Assembly (NCBI GenBank): GCA_016125215.1
Contig: WGMF01000032.1
Span: 1-64,000, forward strand
Direction: 5' to 3'
Origin: Phycisphaera sp.
GTDB lineage: Bacteria > Planctomycetota > Phycisphaerae > Phycisphaerales > Phycisphaeraceae
Length of the DNA stretch: 64,000 nucleotides
Shown: positions 53,213 through 62,175 of the stretch, piece by piece
Numbering within the stretch: the stretch's first letter is position 1
Layout of the letters: each line of letters begins with the position of its first letter
The notes under the pieces: generated by a model
The model's input: only the letters and a program-made list of their open reading frames with translations
Database searches by the model: none
What the model was told of the DNA's origin: nothing
Made by a program: the position numbers and the translations under genes

Positions 53213-53734
53213 ATGCCCACCCGTAAGAAAACCCCGCACCGCCTCACGCACACCGACGCCCACGGCAGGGCGGGCATGGTCGATGTCAGCACCAAGCCCG
53301 TCGTGCGCCGCACCGCGAAAGCCGAGGCGTTTCTGGTGGCCAAGCCCTCTACGCTCGACCTGCTCATGCAAGGCAAGCTCCCCAAGGGCGAAGCGCTCTG
53401 CGTGGCACGCATCGCGGGCATCGCCGCCGCCAAGCGCACCGATGAACTGATCCCGCTGTGCCACACGCTGCCGATCGAGCACGCCGGCGTGTCGTTTGAG
53501 CGCAGGGGCAAAACCAGGCTGCGCGTGACCGCCACCGCCACCGTCACCGCGCGCACCGGCGTCGAAATGGAATCGCTCACCGCGGTGAGCCTCGCCTGCC
53601 TCACGCTCTACGACATGGCCAAAGCGGTGGACAAGACGATGCACATCGAGGGCGTGCGGGTGGTGGAGAAAAGCAAAGCCGAAGTAGCCGCAGATGATCG
53701 CAGATGGAGAGAAGATGGAGAGAAGATGGGATGA
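53213..53734 (+). CDS. moaC: Cyclic pyranopterin monophosphate synthase MoaC
   Basis: Makes cyclic pyranopterin monophosphate in molybdenum-cofactor synthesis. Its 173 residues show MVDVSTKPVVRRTA, ELIPLCHTLPIEH with the catalytic region, TGVEMESLTAVSLACLTLYDM and the active-site Lys in AVDKTM. The last 17 residues (EVAADDRRWREDGEKMG) do not belong to the family; they are translated from the left arm of repeat H. No other moa genes are adjacent. Confidence 0.95.
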   Translation: MPTRKKTPHRLTHTDAHGRAGMVDVSTKPVVRRTAKAEAFLVAKPSTLDLLMQGKLPKGEALCVARIAGIAAAKRTDELIPLCHTLPIEHAGVSFERRGKTRLRVTATATVTARTGVEMESLTAVSLACLTLYDMAKAVDKTMHIEGVRVVEKSKAEVAADDRRWREDGEKMG

Positions 53735-53882
53735 ATACCCTCAAGCCCTTGCGTGTTATCAAGTGATAGCAGGCCGCATTATTCTGCAATCATCTATTTT
53801 CGATCACCCGTCACATTTACCCACGTCTGTCTCACGGCCTTATTGCCTTAATCTGCGTTCATCTGCGTTCGTCTGCGGCTAA
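53685..53882. repeat. Long inverted repeat, copy H (CCGCAGATGATCGCAGAT type)
   Basis: The left arm TAGCCGCAGATGATCGCAG lies within the 3' end of moaC. The right arm reads ATCTGCGTTCATCTGCG and then GTCTGCGGCTAA, ending eight bases before the recX stop. The centre (about 53735-53850) has no gene. Out of frame, the first three bases are TAG, as if the element had once supplied a stop codon. Confidence 0.82.
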
Positions 53883-53889
53883 TTCCTGC

Positions 53890-54537
53890 TTATTCGCCCT
53901 CGATGCCAAGCCCCACGTGATCCATCGCTGCGCGGGCGGTGTCTTCGTCGAAGCCCCGGCGGGTGAGGAGGGACCAGAGCCTGCGTTGTTGGGTCGCGTG
54001 ATCCAGGCGGGCGAGCTTGGCCAGTTCACGTTGAGCCAGTTCGTTGGCGCGGGACTGCGTGTCTTGAGGGGTGGTGTCTGACAACAATCGCTCGACGAGG
54101 TTTGCGTCGAGACCCTGTTGGAGCAGTTTGACTTCCAACTTCCGGGGGCCGGCGGAGTGACGGGCGGCTGTCCACTCTTCGATCATGCGTCTTGCCAGGG
54201 CCTCGTCGTCGAGCGTGCCGAGCTCTTCGAGGCGGTGGCAGACTTTCTCGACAAGGTCGGCGGGCATTTCTTTGGCAAGGAGTTTGGCGGTCAATCTCGA
54301 TCGGCTCATCGGGCGCTTGCCCAGCATCTTGACGGCCGAGGTCAGCGCCTTGTCAAACACCGCCGCGTCCCGCACGCGCACCGCCAGCGCATCGTTCCAT
54401 TCAAGGCCCACAACAAGACCCAGGCTTTCCGCAAGTTTGGACGAGAGCGCCGCGACAAGCCGACCGTCCACCCGGATCACCACACTGCGCGGCTTGCGGG
54501 GGTCGGGCGAGATGGCGGTGATGGTGGGGACATCCAT
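53890..54537 (-). CDS. recX: Regulatory protein RecX
   Basis: 215 residues of the RecX family of RecA modulators: three-helix repeats visible as ALTSAVKMLGKRPMSRSRL, VCHRLEELGTLDDEALARRMIE and LWSLLTRRGFDEDTARAAM. The start is ATG 54537 or 54552; no ribosome-binding site decides. An exact AACTTCCGGGGG (54137) encodes part of AGPRKLEVKL. RecA is not nearby. Repeat I lies between it and purB. Confidence 0.9.
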   Translation of the reverse strand: MDVPTITAISPDPRKPRSVVIRVDGRLVAALSSKLAESLGLVVGLEWNDALAVRVRDAAVFDKALTSAVKMLGKRPMSRSRLTAKLLAKEMPADLVEKVCHRLEELGTLDDEALARRMIEEWTAARHSAGPRKLEVKLLQQGLDANLVERLLSDTTPQDTQSRANELAQRELAKLARLDHATQQRRLWSLLTRRGFDEDTARAAMDHVGLGIEGE

Positions 54538-54544
54538 ATAGGGA

Positions 54545-54647
54545 TTCACCACAGAGGCACAGAGGCACAGAGAGAAAGCCAGAGCGGGAACCCGAAGAGA
54601 AGTCTTCTCCCCGGATGACTCTGTGTCTCTGTGCCTCTGTGGTTCAT
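54545..54647. repeat. Inverted repeat, copy I (CCACAGAGGCACAGAG type)
   Basis: TTCACCACAGAGGCACAGAG and CTCTGTGCCTCTGTGGTTCA are inverted arms of about 30 bases, filling the gap between purB and recX (same strand). The element ends three bases past the purB stop. Confidence 0.85.
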
Positions 54648-54650
54648 CTC

Positions 54651-56087
54651 TTACACACGCAGTTCGACGGGCTTGCCCAGTTCGTCACGGTACTTCTTTC
54701 GGATCGGCTCGACCACGTCCTTGATAAACGCATCGACCTGCTCGGGGGCGCGGCCAACATAACGCGAGGGGTCGAGGACGCTCTTGAGGTCGACCCCCCG
54801 GAAGGCCTGTTCATTTTCCAGGCGGTCTAACAGATCGTTAGGTTCGCCCTGTTCCTTGACGCGCTGGGCGGCGGCCTGGCTGTGCTTGCGGATGACTTCG
54901 TGGACCGCCTGACGGTCGTGGCCTCGCTGCACAGCGGCCATGAGCAGTTCCTCGGTGGCCATGAAGGGCAGCTCGGCCGCGAGGTTGGCACGGACGGTGT
55001 GCTCGTAGACGACCAGCCCGGACGCCACGTTGGCCACGATGTCGAGGCAGCCGTCGATGGCCAGGAAGGGTTCGGGCAGCGCGAGGCGACGGTTGGCTGA
55101 GTCGTCAAGCGTGCGTTCGAGCCACTGGGTCGAGGCGGTCATGTAGGGGCTTTGGATCGTGGAGATCACAAACCTCGCAAGCCCGGTCGCGCGTTCGCAG
55201 CGCATCGGGTTGCGCTTGTAGGCCATGGCGGAGGAGCCGATCTGCTCGGCCTCGAAGGGTTCTTCGATCTCCTTGCGGTTGGCCAGAAGGCGGATGTCGT
55301 TGCATGTCTTGCTCACCGCACAGGCGGCGGTGCCCAGCGAGGCCACCACCTGCGCATCGAGCAGCCTCGGATAAGTCTGGCCCGTCACCGCGTAAACATT
55401 CCGGGGGTCGAAGCCGAGCTTCTGCGCGACGAGGGCTTCGAGCTTGAGGACTTTGTCGTGGTCGCCGTTGAAGAGCGAGAGGAACGAGGCCTGTGTGCCG
55501 GTGGTGCCCTTGACGCCGCGCAGCCGGAGCGTGGCCAGGCGGTGCTCGATTTCTTCGAGGGCTAACACATAGTCGTACGCCCAGAGGGTGGCACGCTTGC
55601 CGACGGTCGTGGGCTGGGCGGGCTGGTAGTGGGTAAATCCGAGCGTCGACAGCCCCCGGAAGGTTGAGGCAAAGGTGCCCAGCAGGTCGATCACGCGCGC
55701 GAGCTTGCCCGCCACGATCTTCAGGGCGTCACGCAGGAGGAGGATGTCCGCATTGTCGGTGACGTAGCAGCTCGTGGCACCGAGGTGGAGGATGGGTTTA
55801 GCCAGGGGCGCCACGTCGCCGAGCGTGTGGACGTGGGCCATGACATCGTGTCGGAGGCGGGCCTCGTGCTCGGCGGCGCGGGAAAAATCGATATCGTCAA
55901 GGTGCTGGGCGATCTGGTCAACCTGTTCCTGCGTAATGTGGATGCCCAGCTCTTTTTCCGCCTCGGCCAGGGCCAGCCAGAGCCTGCGCCAGGTGGAGAA
56001 CTTGCGTTGTGGCGACCAGACGGCCTGCATCGCGTCGGAGGCGTTGCGGGAGGCCAGAGGCGAGACGTATCGGTTCGGATCGCTCAT
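54651..56087 (-). CDS. purB: Adenylosuccinate lyase
   Basis: Splits adenylosuccinate and SAICAR in purine synthesis. Its 478 residues show [33 protein letters not shown] and the lyase signature [14 protein letters not shown] with the catalytic Ser loop. This longer form resembles the eukaryote-like type. The ATG at 56087 matches the family ([14 protein letters not shown]); the frame stays open further upstream into the divergent sigma gene but is not coding. Confidence 0.96.
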   Translation of the reverse strand: MSDPNRYVSPLASRNASDAMQAVWSPQRKFSTWRRLWLALAEAEKELGIHITQEQVDQIAQHLDDIDFSRAAEHEARLRHDVMAHVHTLGDVAPLAKPILHLGATSCYVTDNADILLLRDALKIVAGKLARVIDLLGTFASTFRGLSTLGFTHYQPAQPTTVGKRATLWAYDYVLALEEIEHRLATLRLRGVKGTTGTQASFLSLFNGDHDKVLKLEALVAQKLGFDPRNVYAVTGQTYPRLLDAQVVASLGTAACAVSKTCNDIRLLANRKEIEEPFEAEQIGSSAMAYKRNPMRCERATGLARFVISTIQSPYMTASTQWLERTLDDSANRRLALPEPFLAIDGCLDIVANVASGLVVYEHTVRANLAAELPFMATEELLMAAVQRGHDRQAVHEVIRKHSQAAAQRVKEQGEPNDLLDRLENEQAFRGVDLKSVLDPSRYVGRAPEQVDAFIKDVVEPIRKKYRDELGKPVELRV

Positions 56088-56205
56088 AAGCGTGATATTC
56101 CCATTGACCCGGGAGGGCGGAGGGGTCATAGTAGCACTTAGGAACCGCCGATAATACCCCCGCCGACCCCCGCCCGTAACGCGGCTTATCCGGAACCCGA
56201 CCGCC

Positions 56206-56964
56206 TTGCCCAACGATCTTGACGACCAGCTTGTGCAGAAGGTCATGCGTGGCGACACCGCGGCGCTGGGCACGTTGCTGCAATCCCAGCAGAAACGGCT
56301 GTATAACACCTGTCTGCGGATGGTCGGCAACCGAGACGACGCCGCCGAGATCACACAGGACGCGATGCTCAAGATCGTCGAGCACGCCGGGGATTTCCGC
56401 GGCCAGAGTCAGATCACCACGTGGATGACACGGATCGTGATGAACCTCTCGATCTCGCACCTGCGCAAGCGTCGGCTAAGGCAAACAGTGAGCCTCGATG
56501 GCCCGGCCGGGGGCAACGGTCACGGCTCGTCGGCCGGCTCGGGCGCGGGCTTTGGAGCGTATGGCGGCGGCCTGAATGCTTCAGGGAACTCTGCCGGGGG
56601 CGGGGACGCTTCCCGGGGGGGTTATGCGGACCAGGCCGGTGCCCTTCGCATGCAATTAGCGGATAACCGTGAACCCGGACCCGTCGAGAGCGTCCAAAAC
56701 CGTGAGCTGGTCGCTCATTTGAGAACCGCGCTGGACCGACTGGAAGAAGACTTCCGTGGCGTGCTGGTCCTGCGGGATATCGAACTGATGGACTACCAGC
56801 AGATCGCGGAAATCCTGGGCGTGCCAACGGGCACGGTCAAGAGCAGGCTCTTCCGCGCGCGCCTCGCGTTACGCCACGAGATGCTCAGGCTCTGTCCGCC
56901 CCCGACCAGACCCAAAGAAGCCAAGCCGACCCCCGCACAACAAGGCTTGCCCCAAGATGGCTGA
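56206..56964 (+). CDS. ECF-type RNA polymerase sigma factor
   Basis: 252 residues: sigma region 2 ([27 protein letters not shown], then [19 protein letters not shown]) and region 4 ([45 protein letters not shown]). Between them is an unusual Gly/Ser/Asn-rich linker of about 60 residues (roughly 97-158). The start appears to be TTG at 56206 because the family helix begins before the first ATG (56245). It overlaps the following anti-sigma gene by 8 bases, so they form a regulatory pair. Confidence 0.92.
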   Translation: MPNDLDDQLVQKVMRGDTAALGTLLQSQQKRLYNTCLRMVGNRDDAAEITQDAMLKIVEHAGDFRGQSQITTWMTRIVMNLSISHLRKRRLRQTVSLDGPAGGNGHGSSAGSGAGFGAYGGGLNASGNSAGGGDASRGGYADQAGALRMQLADNREPGPVESVQNRELVAHLRTALDRLEEDFRGVLVLRDIELMDYQQIAEILGVPTGTVKSRLFRARLALRHEMLRLCPPPTRPKEAKPTPAQQGLPQDG

Positions 56965-59026
56965 ACAGTACGACGAAAACCTGATCCTTGGCTACGTCGA
57001 GGGCGACCTCACGCACGAGCAGATGGTGCGCTTTGAGCAGCAGATGGTCGACGACGCACGCCTGCGCAACCTCGTCGCGCAGCTCATCCTCGACCGCCAC
57101 CACCTGCGTCACATGCCCGAAGAAGAGCCGCCGGCTGAATTGCTGGCTCTGGTCGAACCTCAGCTCGAAAGGCGGATGCTCCTGGGGGCAACCGACACCC
57201 CCGAGGCGATCCCGATTCGACCCCGCCGTGCCTGGCCCATGCTGCGCATCGGCTCGGGCCTGGCGGCCGCGGCGGCTATCGCGCTGGCGTTTGTCACCTT
57301 CTACAGACCCCTCACGCAGATCTCGACCGTGACCGAAAAAATGGCGGACCTGCCTATTGGCAAAAGCAACGATGAAAACACGGTGGGCAGCGGCGAGGCG
57401 GCGAAACCGGCGCGTGCATCGAATATTGAGGGTGACAAACAGGTTGACAAAGAAGTATCGAGGGGGTTTGTGGACAAGGCCATGAAGTCGTCCATGGAAA
57501 AGGCACCGTCCAAAACCGCGATGGCCTCCGCACCGCCATCGGCCACCGTGACCCCGCCGGATACCGCCCGGAGTAACACCGGGCTCGAGGGCACGAAGTT
57601 TGCGCTCGCCGACCGCGCCCGTGATACGGACTCCCTCGCTTGGGAACAACGCCCGGGCCAAAAAGAAACGATCGCCAGCAACGCCAGCGGTGGGGGGCTG
57701 CCCGGGGCCCGCCAGCCCGGTTCCGATGGGCCCGGCCGATTCACGACTCCGATGGCCGAGTCCACACGGGCCGGCGAGAAGGACGAGGTCCTTACCGATG
57801 GCTTGGCAAGCAAGGCCGCCGGCCAAGCCACGCCACCTGCTTATATGGGCAAATCGGGCATAGCCAAATCAGGCGCAGACAATTCGGGCATGAATAACAC
57901 GGCGTTAGATTCTCTTGCCAACGCAAACGACGCGGGGTCTACGGAGTTTTACGCGGATAAAAGCAAAGTCACGGACGACTTCTTGAAAGCCCAGAAAGGT
58001 TTCGATCAAACCGGCGATCCCGACCCGTCCACACAGGCGCTGGCCATGAAGAGTGTCGAGCGCCGGGATGCGGCCGAAGAGATGCCGCCGTCGCCATCCA
58101 CGCCTGTCAACCGGGAGCTACAACAGGAACTCAAACGCGAAACGCTCAGCGATGCGGAGCACGCCAACCTCGAGTTGCAGGTCCTCGTCACCCGTGAGGA
58201 CGAGGGCGAGCGTGCGGTGCTCAACTGGGCTTTAGCCAACAGCGTCACCACCGTCGTCCGCGACGAACCCGTCTACGATGTCGTGGAACAGTCCCCCGCC
58301 AAGGCTGCACAGGGCTTCAAGCTCGATGCCAATCAACCTGTCGAGGCAAAGGACTCTGACAACGCCGCCCGCAGGCAGGTCGCACAATTACGGGCTCAGA
58401 CCGACGGCCGGGCACACAGCCGGGCACAGGAAATAACACAGGGCAAGATGCGGGCAGAAGAAAAGAAGCCCGCCCGGCAGATGGTTCTGCTCATCCAGGC
58501 TGAGCAGGTCCCCGAGCTTGTCGCACACCTCAACGCCCAGGTCGCGTCGAACCCGGTCGACACGCTCAACAAGAGACAGGCCCAGGGGGCCGTGCTCGGC
58601 GCCGCCGTGCTCGAACAGGGCCAAACGCTCAGCCCGATACAGACGCCCGCCTACTATCAAAGCCATACACAAGAATTCGAGGAGCAACACGCCGCGCTGG
58701 CGCTCAACACCACTCAGTGGGGCAACCGCATCGAAAGACAAGTCCCCTTCCTCACCCGCGCGATGCCGTACCTCGACAAGAAAAAAACCCTCTACCTCCC
58801 CGTCGTCTTCGAACTCGTCGACGCCCCCCCGCCCCCGGAAGATGCCCAGACCCCGGAAGATGCCCAGACCCCGGAAGTTTTCCCGAACGTGGCCGCTAAA
58901 GTTGCCCCTGAAGTTGCCGCCGAGGCAACCGATGTCAAAACGCAGGCAGCACCCGCACTCGACTCACCCGCCGAGACAGCCGCATCCAAACCCGGTGCGG
59001 ACACCGAGCCGGCCAAGGGCAAGTGA
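56957..59026 (+). CDS. Probable membrane anti-sigma factor with large periplasmic domain
   Basis: 689 residues. The N-terminal 60 residues (NLILGYVEGDLTHEQMVRFEQQM) resemble anti-sigma cytoplasmic domains without the zinc HC2 motif. One membrane helix (GSGLAAAAAIALAFVTFY) is near 97-115. The rest is outside: a low-complexity Ser/Thr/Asn/Gly region to about 400, a domain containing VLVTREDEGERAVLNWALANS, and a Pro/Ala-rich tail with the tandem unit PEDAQT. It probably holds the sigma factor at the membrane. The very large outer region suggests direct sensing of an envelope signal. Confidence 0.75.
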   Translation: MAEQYDENLILGYVEGDLTHEQMVRFEQQMVDDARLRNLVAQLILDRHHLRHMPEEEPPAELLALVEPQLERRMLLGATDTPEAIPIRPRRAWPMLRIGSGLAAAAAIALAFVTFYRPLTQISTVTEKMADLPIGKSNDENTVGSGEAAKPARASNIEGDKQVDKEVSRGFVDKAMKSSMEKAPSKTAMASAPPSATVTPPDTARSNTGLEGTKFALADRARDTDSLAWEQRPGQKETIASNASGGGLPGARQPGSDGPGRFTTPMAESTRAGEKDEVLTDGLASKAAGQATPPAYMGKSGIAKSGADNSGMNNTALDSLANANDAGSTEFYADKSKVTDDFLKAQKGFDQTGDPDPSTQALAMKSVERRDAAEEMPPSPSTPVNRELQQELKRETLSDAEHANLELQVLVTREDEGERAVLNWALANSVTTVVRDEPVYDVVEQSPAKAAQGFKLDANQPVEAKDSDNAARRQVAQLRAQTDGRAHSRAQEITQGKMRAEEKKPARQMVLLIQAEQVPELVAHLNAQVASNPVDTLNKRQAQGAVLGAAVLEQGQTLSPIQTPAYYQSHTQEFEEQHAALALNTTQWGNRIERQVPFLTRAMPYLDKKKTLYLPVVFELVDAPPPPEDAQTPEDAQTPEVFPNVAAKVAPEVAAEATDVKTQAAPALDSPAETAASKPGADTEPAKGK
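58837..58879 (+). repeat. 18-base tandem repeat in the anti-sigma gene
   Basis: CCGGAAGATGCCCAGACC occurs twice plus a partial third copy, encoding PEDAQT PEDAQT PEV. The units also carry the CCCCGGAAG core of the window's over-represented word. Confidence 0.7.
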
Positions 59027-59104
59027 GTAACGGAGAGAGTTACTTCAGTTGAAACCGCATAACACATCAAGTCCAGGCAATGAACGACAGGGCGGTATCC
59101 GTGT

Positions 59105-59422
59105 TCATACCGTTTCTTGCTTCCAATCGGTCCGACCACAGAAGAAAGCGATGAAAACTATGGCTTTCTCGTTGTCGTTGACCTGATTAAACGCAAGGTA
59201 ATCTCCGAAATTGATCTTTAGGGTTTCGCGGCCGATCCGCGCTGTGTAGTGCTCGTCGACAGGATAGAGGCGGGGGTAGTCCGCTGTCGCCGTGATCCGT
59301 TCGTGGAGGCGTCCAAACCAACGGTCAACGGTTTCGGGGGCGACGCGCTGCGTCAACCAGTAATCAATCTGACGATCAATCGCCCGCTCGAATGACGGGG
59401 CAAAAATGATGTGGTAACTCAT
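59105..59422 (-). CDS. ParE/RelE-family toxin
   Basis: 105 residues with the RelE/ParE fold pattern: YHIIFAPSFERAIDRQIDYW, RLYPVDE, and ETLKINFGDYLAFNQVNDNEKAIVFIAFF. Such toxins cut mRNA or inhibit gyrase. It overlaps the upstream small gene by 4 bases, the typical antitoxin-toxin order. The annotation as a type II toxin is from family resemblance and gene pairing. Confidence 0.85.
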   Translation of the reverse strand: MSYHIIFAPSFERAIDRQIDYWLTQRVAPETVDRWFGRLHERITATADYPRLYPVDEHYTARIGRETLKINFGDYLAFNQVNDNEKAIVFIAFFCGRTDWKQETV

Positions 59423-59673
59423 CGGGGAGCCGTCAGCCCGTGACGCCCCGCGATCCGTTGCAGGGCTTCTTGGCCGTTTATACCCTGTCCCGATTCGACC
59501 TCGGCCATACCCCGGCGGATGAGTCGTGTGATCTCGTCACGTACCTCGGGCTTGTCGTCGATCGCGCTGAGGTTGCCCGTGATTCGCTCAACCTCTTGGT
59601 CAAGATACCCGGTCAGGTCGCGCTTCTGTTCTTCCGCAAGGCCGTCGGGGATCGGTACGGTGATGTGGTCCAT
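59419..59673 (-). CDS. Antitoxin of the ParE-type pair
   Basis: 84 residues, no clear DNA-binding family recognised. The N-terminal part (MDHITVPIPDGLAEEQKRDL) could form a ribbon-helix-helix-like strand and helix. The C-terminal part (IRRGMAEVESGQGINGQEALQRI) resembles toxin-binding tails of short antitoxins. GAGGG lies nine bases before ATG 59673; a GTG at 59691 is the alternative start. Confidence 0.75.
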   Translation of the reverse strand: MDHITVPIPDGLAEEQKRDLTGYLDQEVERITGNLSAIDDKPEVRDEITRLIRRGMAEVESGQGINGQEALQRIAGRHGLTAPR

Positions 59674-59750
59674 ATCGTTAACCCTCGCCACTCACACGCC
59701 TTCATTATAACGAACAGACAGAAAAGACAGCCAGATACGCGTCACAGGTT

Positions 59751-61094
59751 TCACGCCCCCAACGCGCGCAGCGGCATCAGGGCTTCGCCGAGTCTTACAC
59801 GCAGCGAGTCGATCACGTCCGCGCCGCGCGGTTGGCCGACGAGGTTGTCCTTCTCCATCGGGTCGTTGACCATGTCGTACAAACCGACCACGGTGTTGGT
59901 CTTGACCTCGAAGACCATCTTGTGGCGCATCGTCTCCATGCACAGGCGCTGGCCGAACTCACTGATGAGGATCGATGGGCGGGTCGCGGCGCTGTCGGGG
60001 TTGCGCATCAGGTCGAGAAGGGAACGCCCGACCCAGGCTTCGGGCTGGTCGCAGCCTGCCAGGTCGAGCACCGTGGGCGCGACATCGACGGTCGACAGCA
60101 ACACATCACGATTGGGGGTGTTGACGGGCGCGGAGACCGGGGGCGTCACATAGATCGGCGTCTCGAGCGCCGCGGAGAGGAACGAGCGGTGCCCGATCAG
60201 CCCGTGCTCACCGAGCAACTGCCCGCGGTCCGAGGCGATGACGGTCCAGACGCTTTCGTTGTCCCGTCGGTCTTCGACCGCGCGCATCATTCGGCCCAAC
60301 GCCTGATCGATAAGCGAGACACGCCCGAGGTAGTCGCTGCGGATTCTGCCGACCTGGTGCGGTTCGAGTCGTTGGAGCATGACGCGCGGGTAATCGAGTT
60401 CTGCCAATGGGTCGACCTCGGCCACGTGGGCCGGGATGAAGCCGGCTTCGAGCAGGCGGGGGTTGACCAAGCCGTCGTAGAGCGTCGGGGGTGGCAGGTC
60501 GTTGCCCGGCCCGGTGAAAGCCACTATCAACGCCCAGGGTTTTTTCGTGTTGTCAGCGATCTCGCGCAGCTTCTTTTCCGCGGCCCGGCCGATGTAGCCG
60601 TCGATATCGTCGTCGGGTTCGAGTAACAACCTGTCAGGGTCGAACGGGCCGTAACGTTCGCGTTGCTTGCGTTGCTGGACCAGTGCGTCGTAGAGGCCCC
60701 TGGATTGCATGGCGTCGAGGTAGGCGCAGTGGCCCGCGTTGGGGGCATCGGGGGATTGCACGCAGACCGCGTCGTGGAGCATGGGGAGGATCGGCTGGAC
60801 CTGCCCGACGCCGACGAGGTGGTAGCCCACGTCGCGCAGGTGGGAGACGAGGCTGTCCGTGGCGGGGATGTGGTGTCGTGTGTTGACCTGGCCGTGCTGC
60901 CTTGCGTGCAGGCCGGTCAGGAGCGTGAGCATGCCACCGGCGTCGGCTGGGCATGCGGAGGTGGCAATGCCGGCAAAGGAACGGTCGGCGAGCTTGAGGA
61001 AGTTGGGGGCCTCGATGGGCCAGACGCCCTCGCTCACAGCGTCGCAGCGCAGGCCGTGCGTGAGAACGAGCAGGATGTTGCGTCGCGTGGGCAT
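59751..61094 (-). CDS. Sulfatase-fold protein lacking catalytic residues
   Basis: 447 residues, alkaline-phosphatase/sulfatase superfamily: NILLVLTHGLRCD at the start, then LLTGLHARQHGQVNT, GRVSLIDQALGRMM, LGEHGLIGHRSFLSAALETPIYV and a C-terminal domain. All three key motifs are altered. The N-terminal DD metal pair reads TH. The C-X-P-S-R formylglycine site aligns with DAGGM. The SDHG metal motif reads SDRG. It is therefore probably not a sulfatase. There is no signal peptide, so it is cytoplasmic, unlike most planctomycete sulfatases. Confidence 0.8.
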   Translation of the reverse strand: MPTRRNILLVLTHGLRCDAVSEGVWPIEAPNFLKLADRSFAGIATSACPADAGGMLTLLTGLHARQHGQVNTRHHIPATDSLVSHLRDVGYHLVGVGQVQPILPMLHDAVCVQSPDAPNAGHCAYLDAMQSRGLYDALVQQRKQRERYGPFDPDRLLLEPDDDIDGYIGRAAEKKLREIADNTKKPWALIVAFTGPGNDLPPPTLYDGLVNPRLLEAGFIPAHVAEVDPLAELDYPRVMLQRLEPHQVGRIRSDYLGRVSLIDQALGRMMRAVEDRRDNESVWTVIASDRGQLLGEHGLIGHRSFLSAALETPIYVTPPVSAPVNTPNRDVLLSTVDVAPTVLDLAGCDQPEAWVGRSLLDLMRNPDSAATRPSILISEFGQRLCMETMRHKMVFEVKTNTVVGLYDMVNDPMEKDNLVGQPRGADVIDSLRVRLGEALMPLRALGA

Positions 61095-61163
61095 GGTTAC
61101 AGAGGGATATCGTCAAGCGCAGCCGGTCGATCCAGCGTAAAGCATGGGGGCGAGATCGTGTTG

Positions 61164-62042
61164 TTACGACTGTCCGGGTGCGGGGGGCGCGGGCGGGGTT
61201 GGCTGGGCATCCAGTCCGCGCGGCGTGATGCCCTTGGCCTGCGTGTCGCGGTCTTTCCAGAACTGGGCTTTGTCGATCAGACCCGGCGGGCTGCGGTAGG
61301 GGTACCAGACGTAGGGCTGTTGTTTGTCAAACCAGTGGCCGCGGTGGGCGTCGGACCACTTGACCCAGTCCGAGGGGTCGTAGCCCAGGTCCTGCCCGGT
61401 GAGCAGTTCCAGGGATTGCCTCGCTGCGCGGACCACGCCGAAGTCGGTATCGATCAGCGCCGAGACGAGCGCGTTGTAGGCCGCGGGCTGGGGGTATTGT
61501 CCCAGCGCGATGGCCGCCGCCTGTCGCACGTCGCTGCGATCGTCGTTCTGCAGGGTTTGGGTCAGCGGGTCGATGGCGGTGTCGCTGTGGATGCGCTGCA
61601 GCGCCACCGCAGACTCCCACCGCGCGTTGGGCTGGTCTTCGGTCAGATGGGGCAGGATCAGCTCGACATCGCTCACCTGTCCGTACAGGCCCAGCGCACG
61701 GATGGCCGCGGCCCGGACGGTCTCGTCGTCATCGTTGACAAGCTGGCGATAGATGGCGAGGTAACGCTCGTTGCCGCCGTCGGATTCGGCGCTGAGGGTG
61801 GCCACGGCTTTTCGTCGGGCGTCGGGGTCGTGGGGGTCGAGCGCGTTTTGCTCAGCCTGTTCGACGGAGGTCGGCGTGAAAGGCTCGAACGTGTCGGAGA
61901 GGAATCGGTTGAACTTCCTGTTGGCGGTGGACGAACACCCCATCATGGCCACAGCCACCACCCCCGACCATGCGACCATCCAGCAACCAGAAGCGGTGTG
62001 TCTCACGGGTGTCTTGTGCTCCGGGATAAACGGGTTGAACAC
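61164..62042 (-). CDS. HEAT-repeat lipoprotein
   Basis: 292 residues. A signal ending in the lipobox MMGC is followed by four to five HEAT-like helical repeats: ETVRAAAIRALGLYGQVSDVELIL, NARWESAVALQRIHSDTAIDPL, and SDVRQAAAIALGQYPQPAAYNALV. The C-terminal 80 residues are Trp/Tyr/Pro-rich (QQPYVWYPYRSPPG). It probably acts as an envelope protein-binding scaffold. The start is GTG at 62042; ATG at 61979 would also keep the lipobox. Confidence 0.75.
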   Translation of the reverse strand: MFNPFIPEHKTPVRHTASGCWMVAWSGVVAVAMMGCSSTANRKFNRFLSDTFEPFTPTSVEQAEQNALDPHDPDARRKAVATLSAESDGGNERYLAIYRQLVNDDDETVRAAAIRALGLYGQVSDVELILPHLTEDQPNARWESAVALQRIHSDTAIDPLTQTLQNDDRSDVRQAAAIALGQYPQPAAYNALVSALIDTDFGVVRAARQSLELLTGQDLGYDPSDWVKWSDAHRGHWFDKQQPYVWYPYRSPPGLIDKAQFWKDRDTQAKGITPRGLDAQPTPPAPPAPGQS

Positions 62043-62175
62043 GGTTGAGTGGCGCAGGTCCAGGGTGCGTGTGTGGTGCGCGAGTTTAACGATTCATCGC
62101 ACCCATAGCGAGTGCGGGGGTACACTGTGTCGGGTCCACCTTGACCACCGGCACTCGATCAATCAAGCCCCCGCC

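Noticed and set aside
52736-53644. A 302-residue form of the PEGA lipoprotein
   Set aside because: The first 160 residues are the antisense of moaC; a lipoprotein signal starts at 53161.
59751-61094. Annotation as an active sulfatase
   Set aside because: The formylglycine site and both metal-binding motifs are missing.
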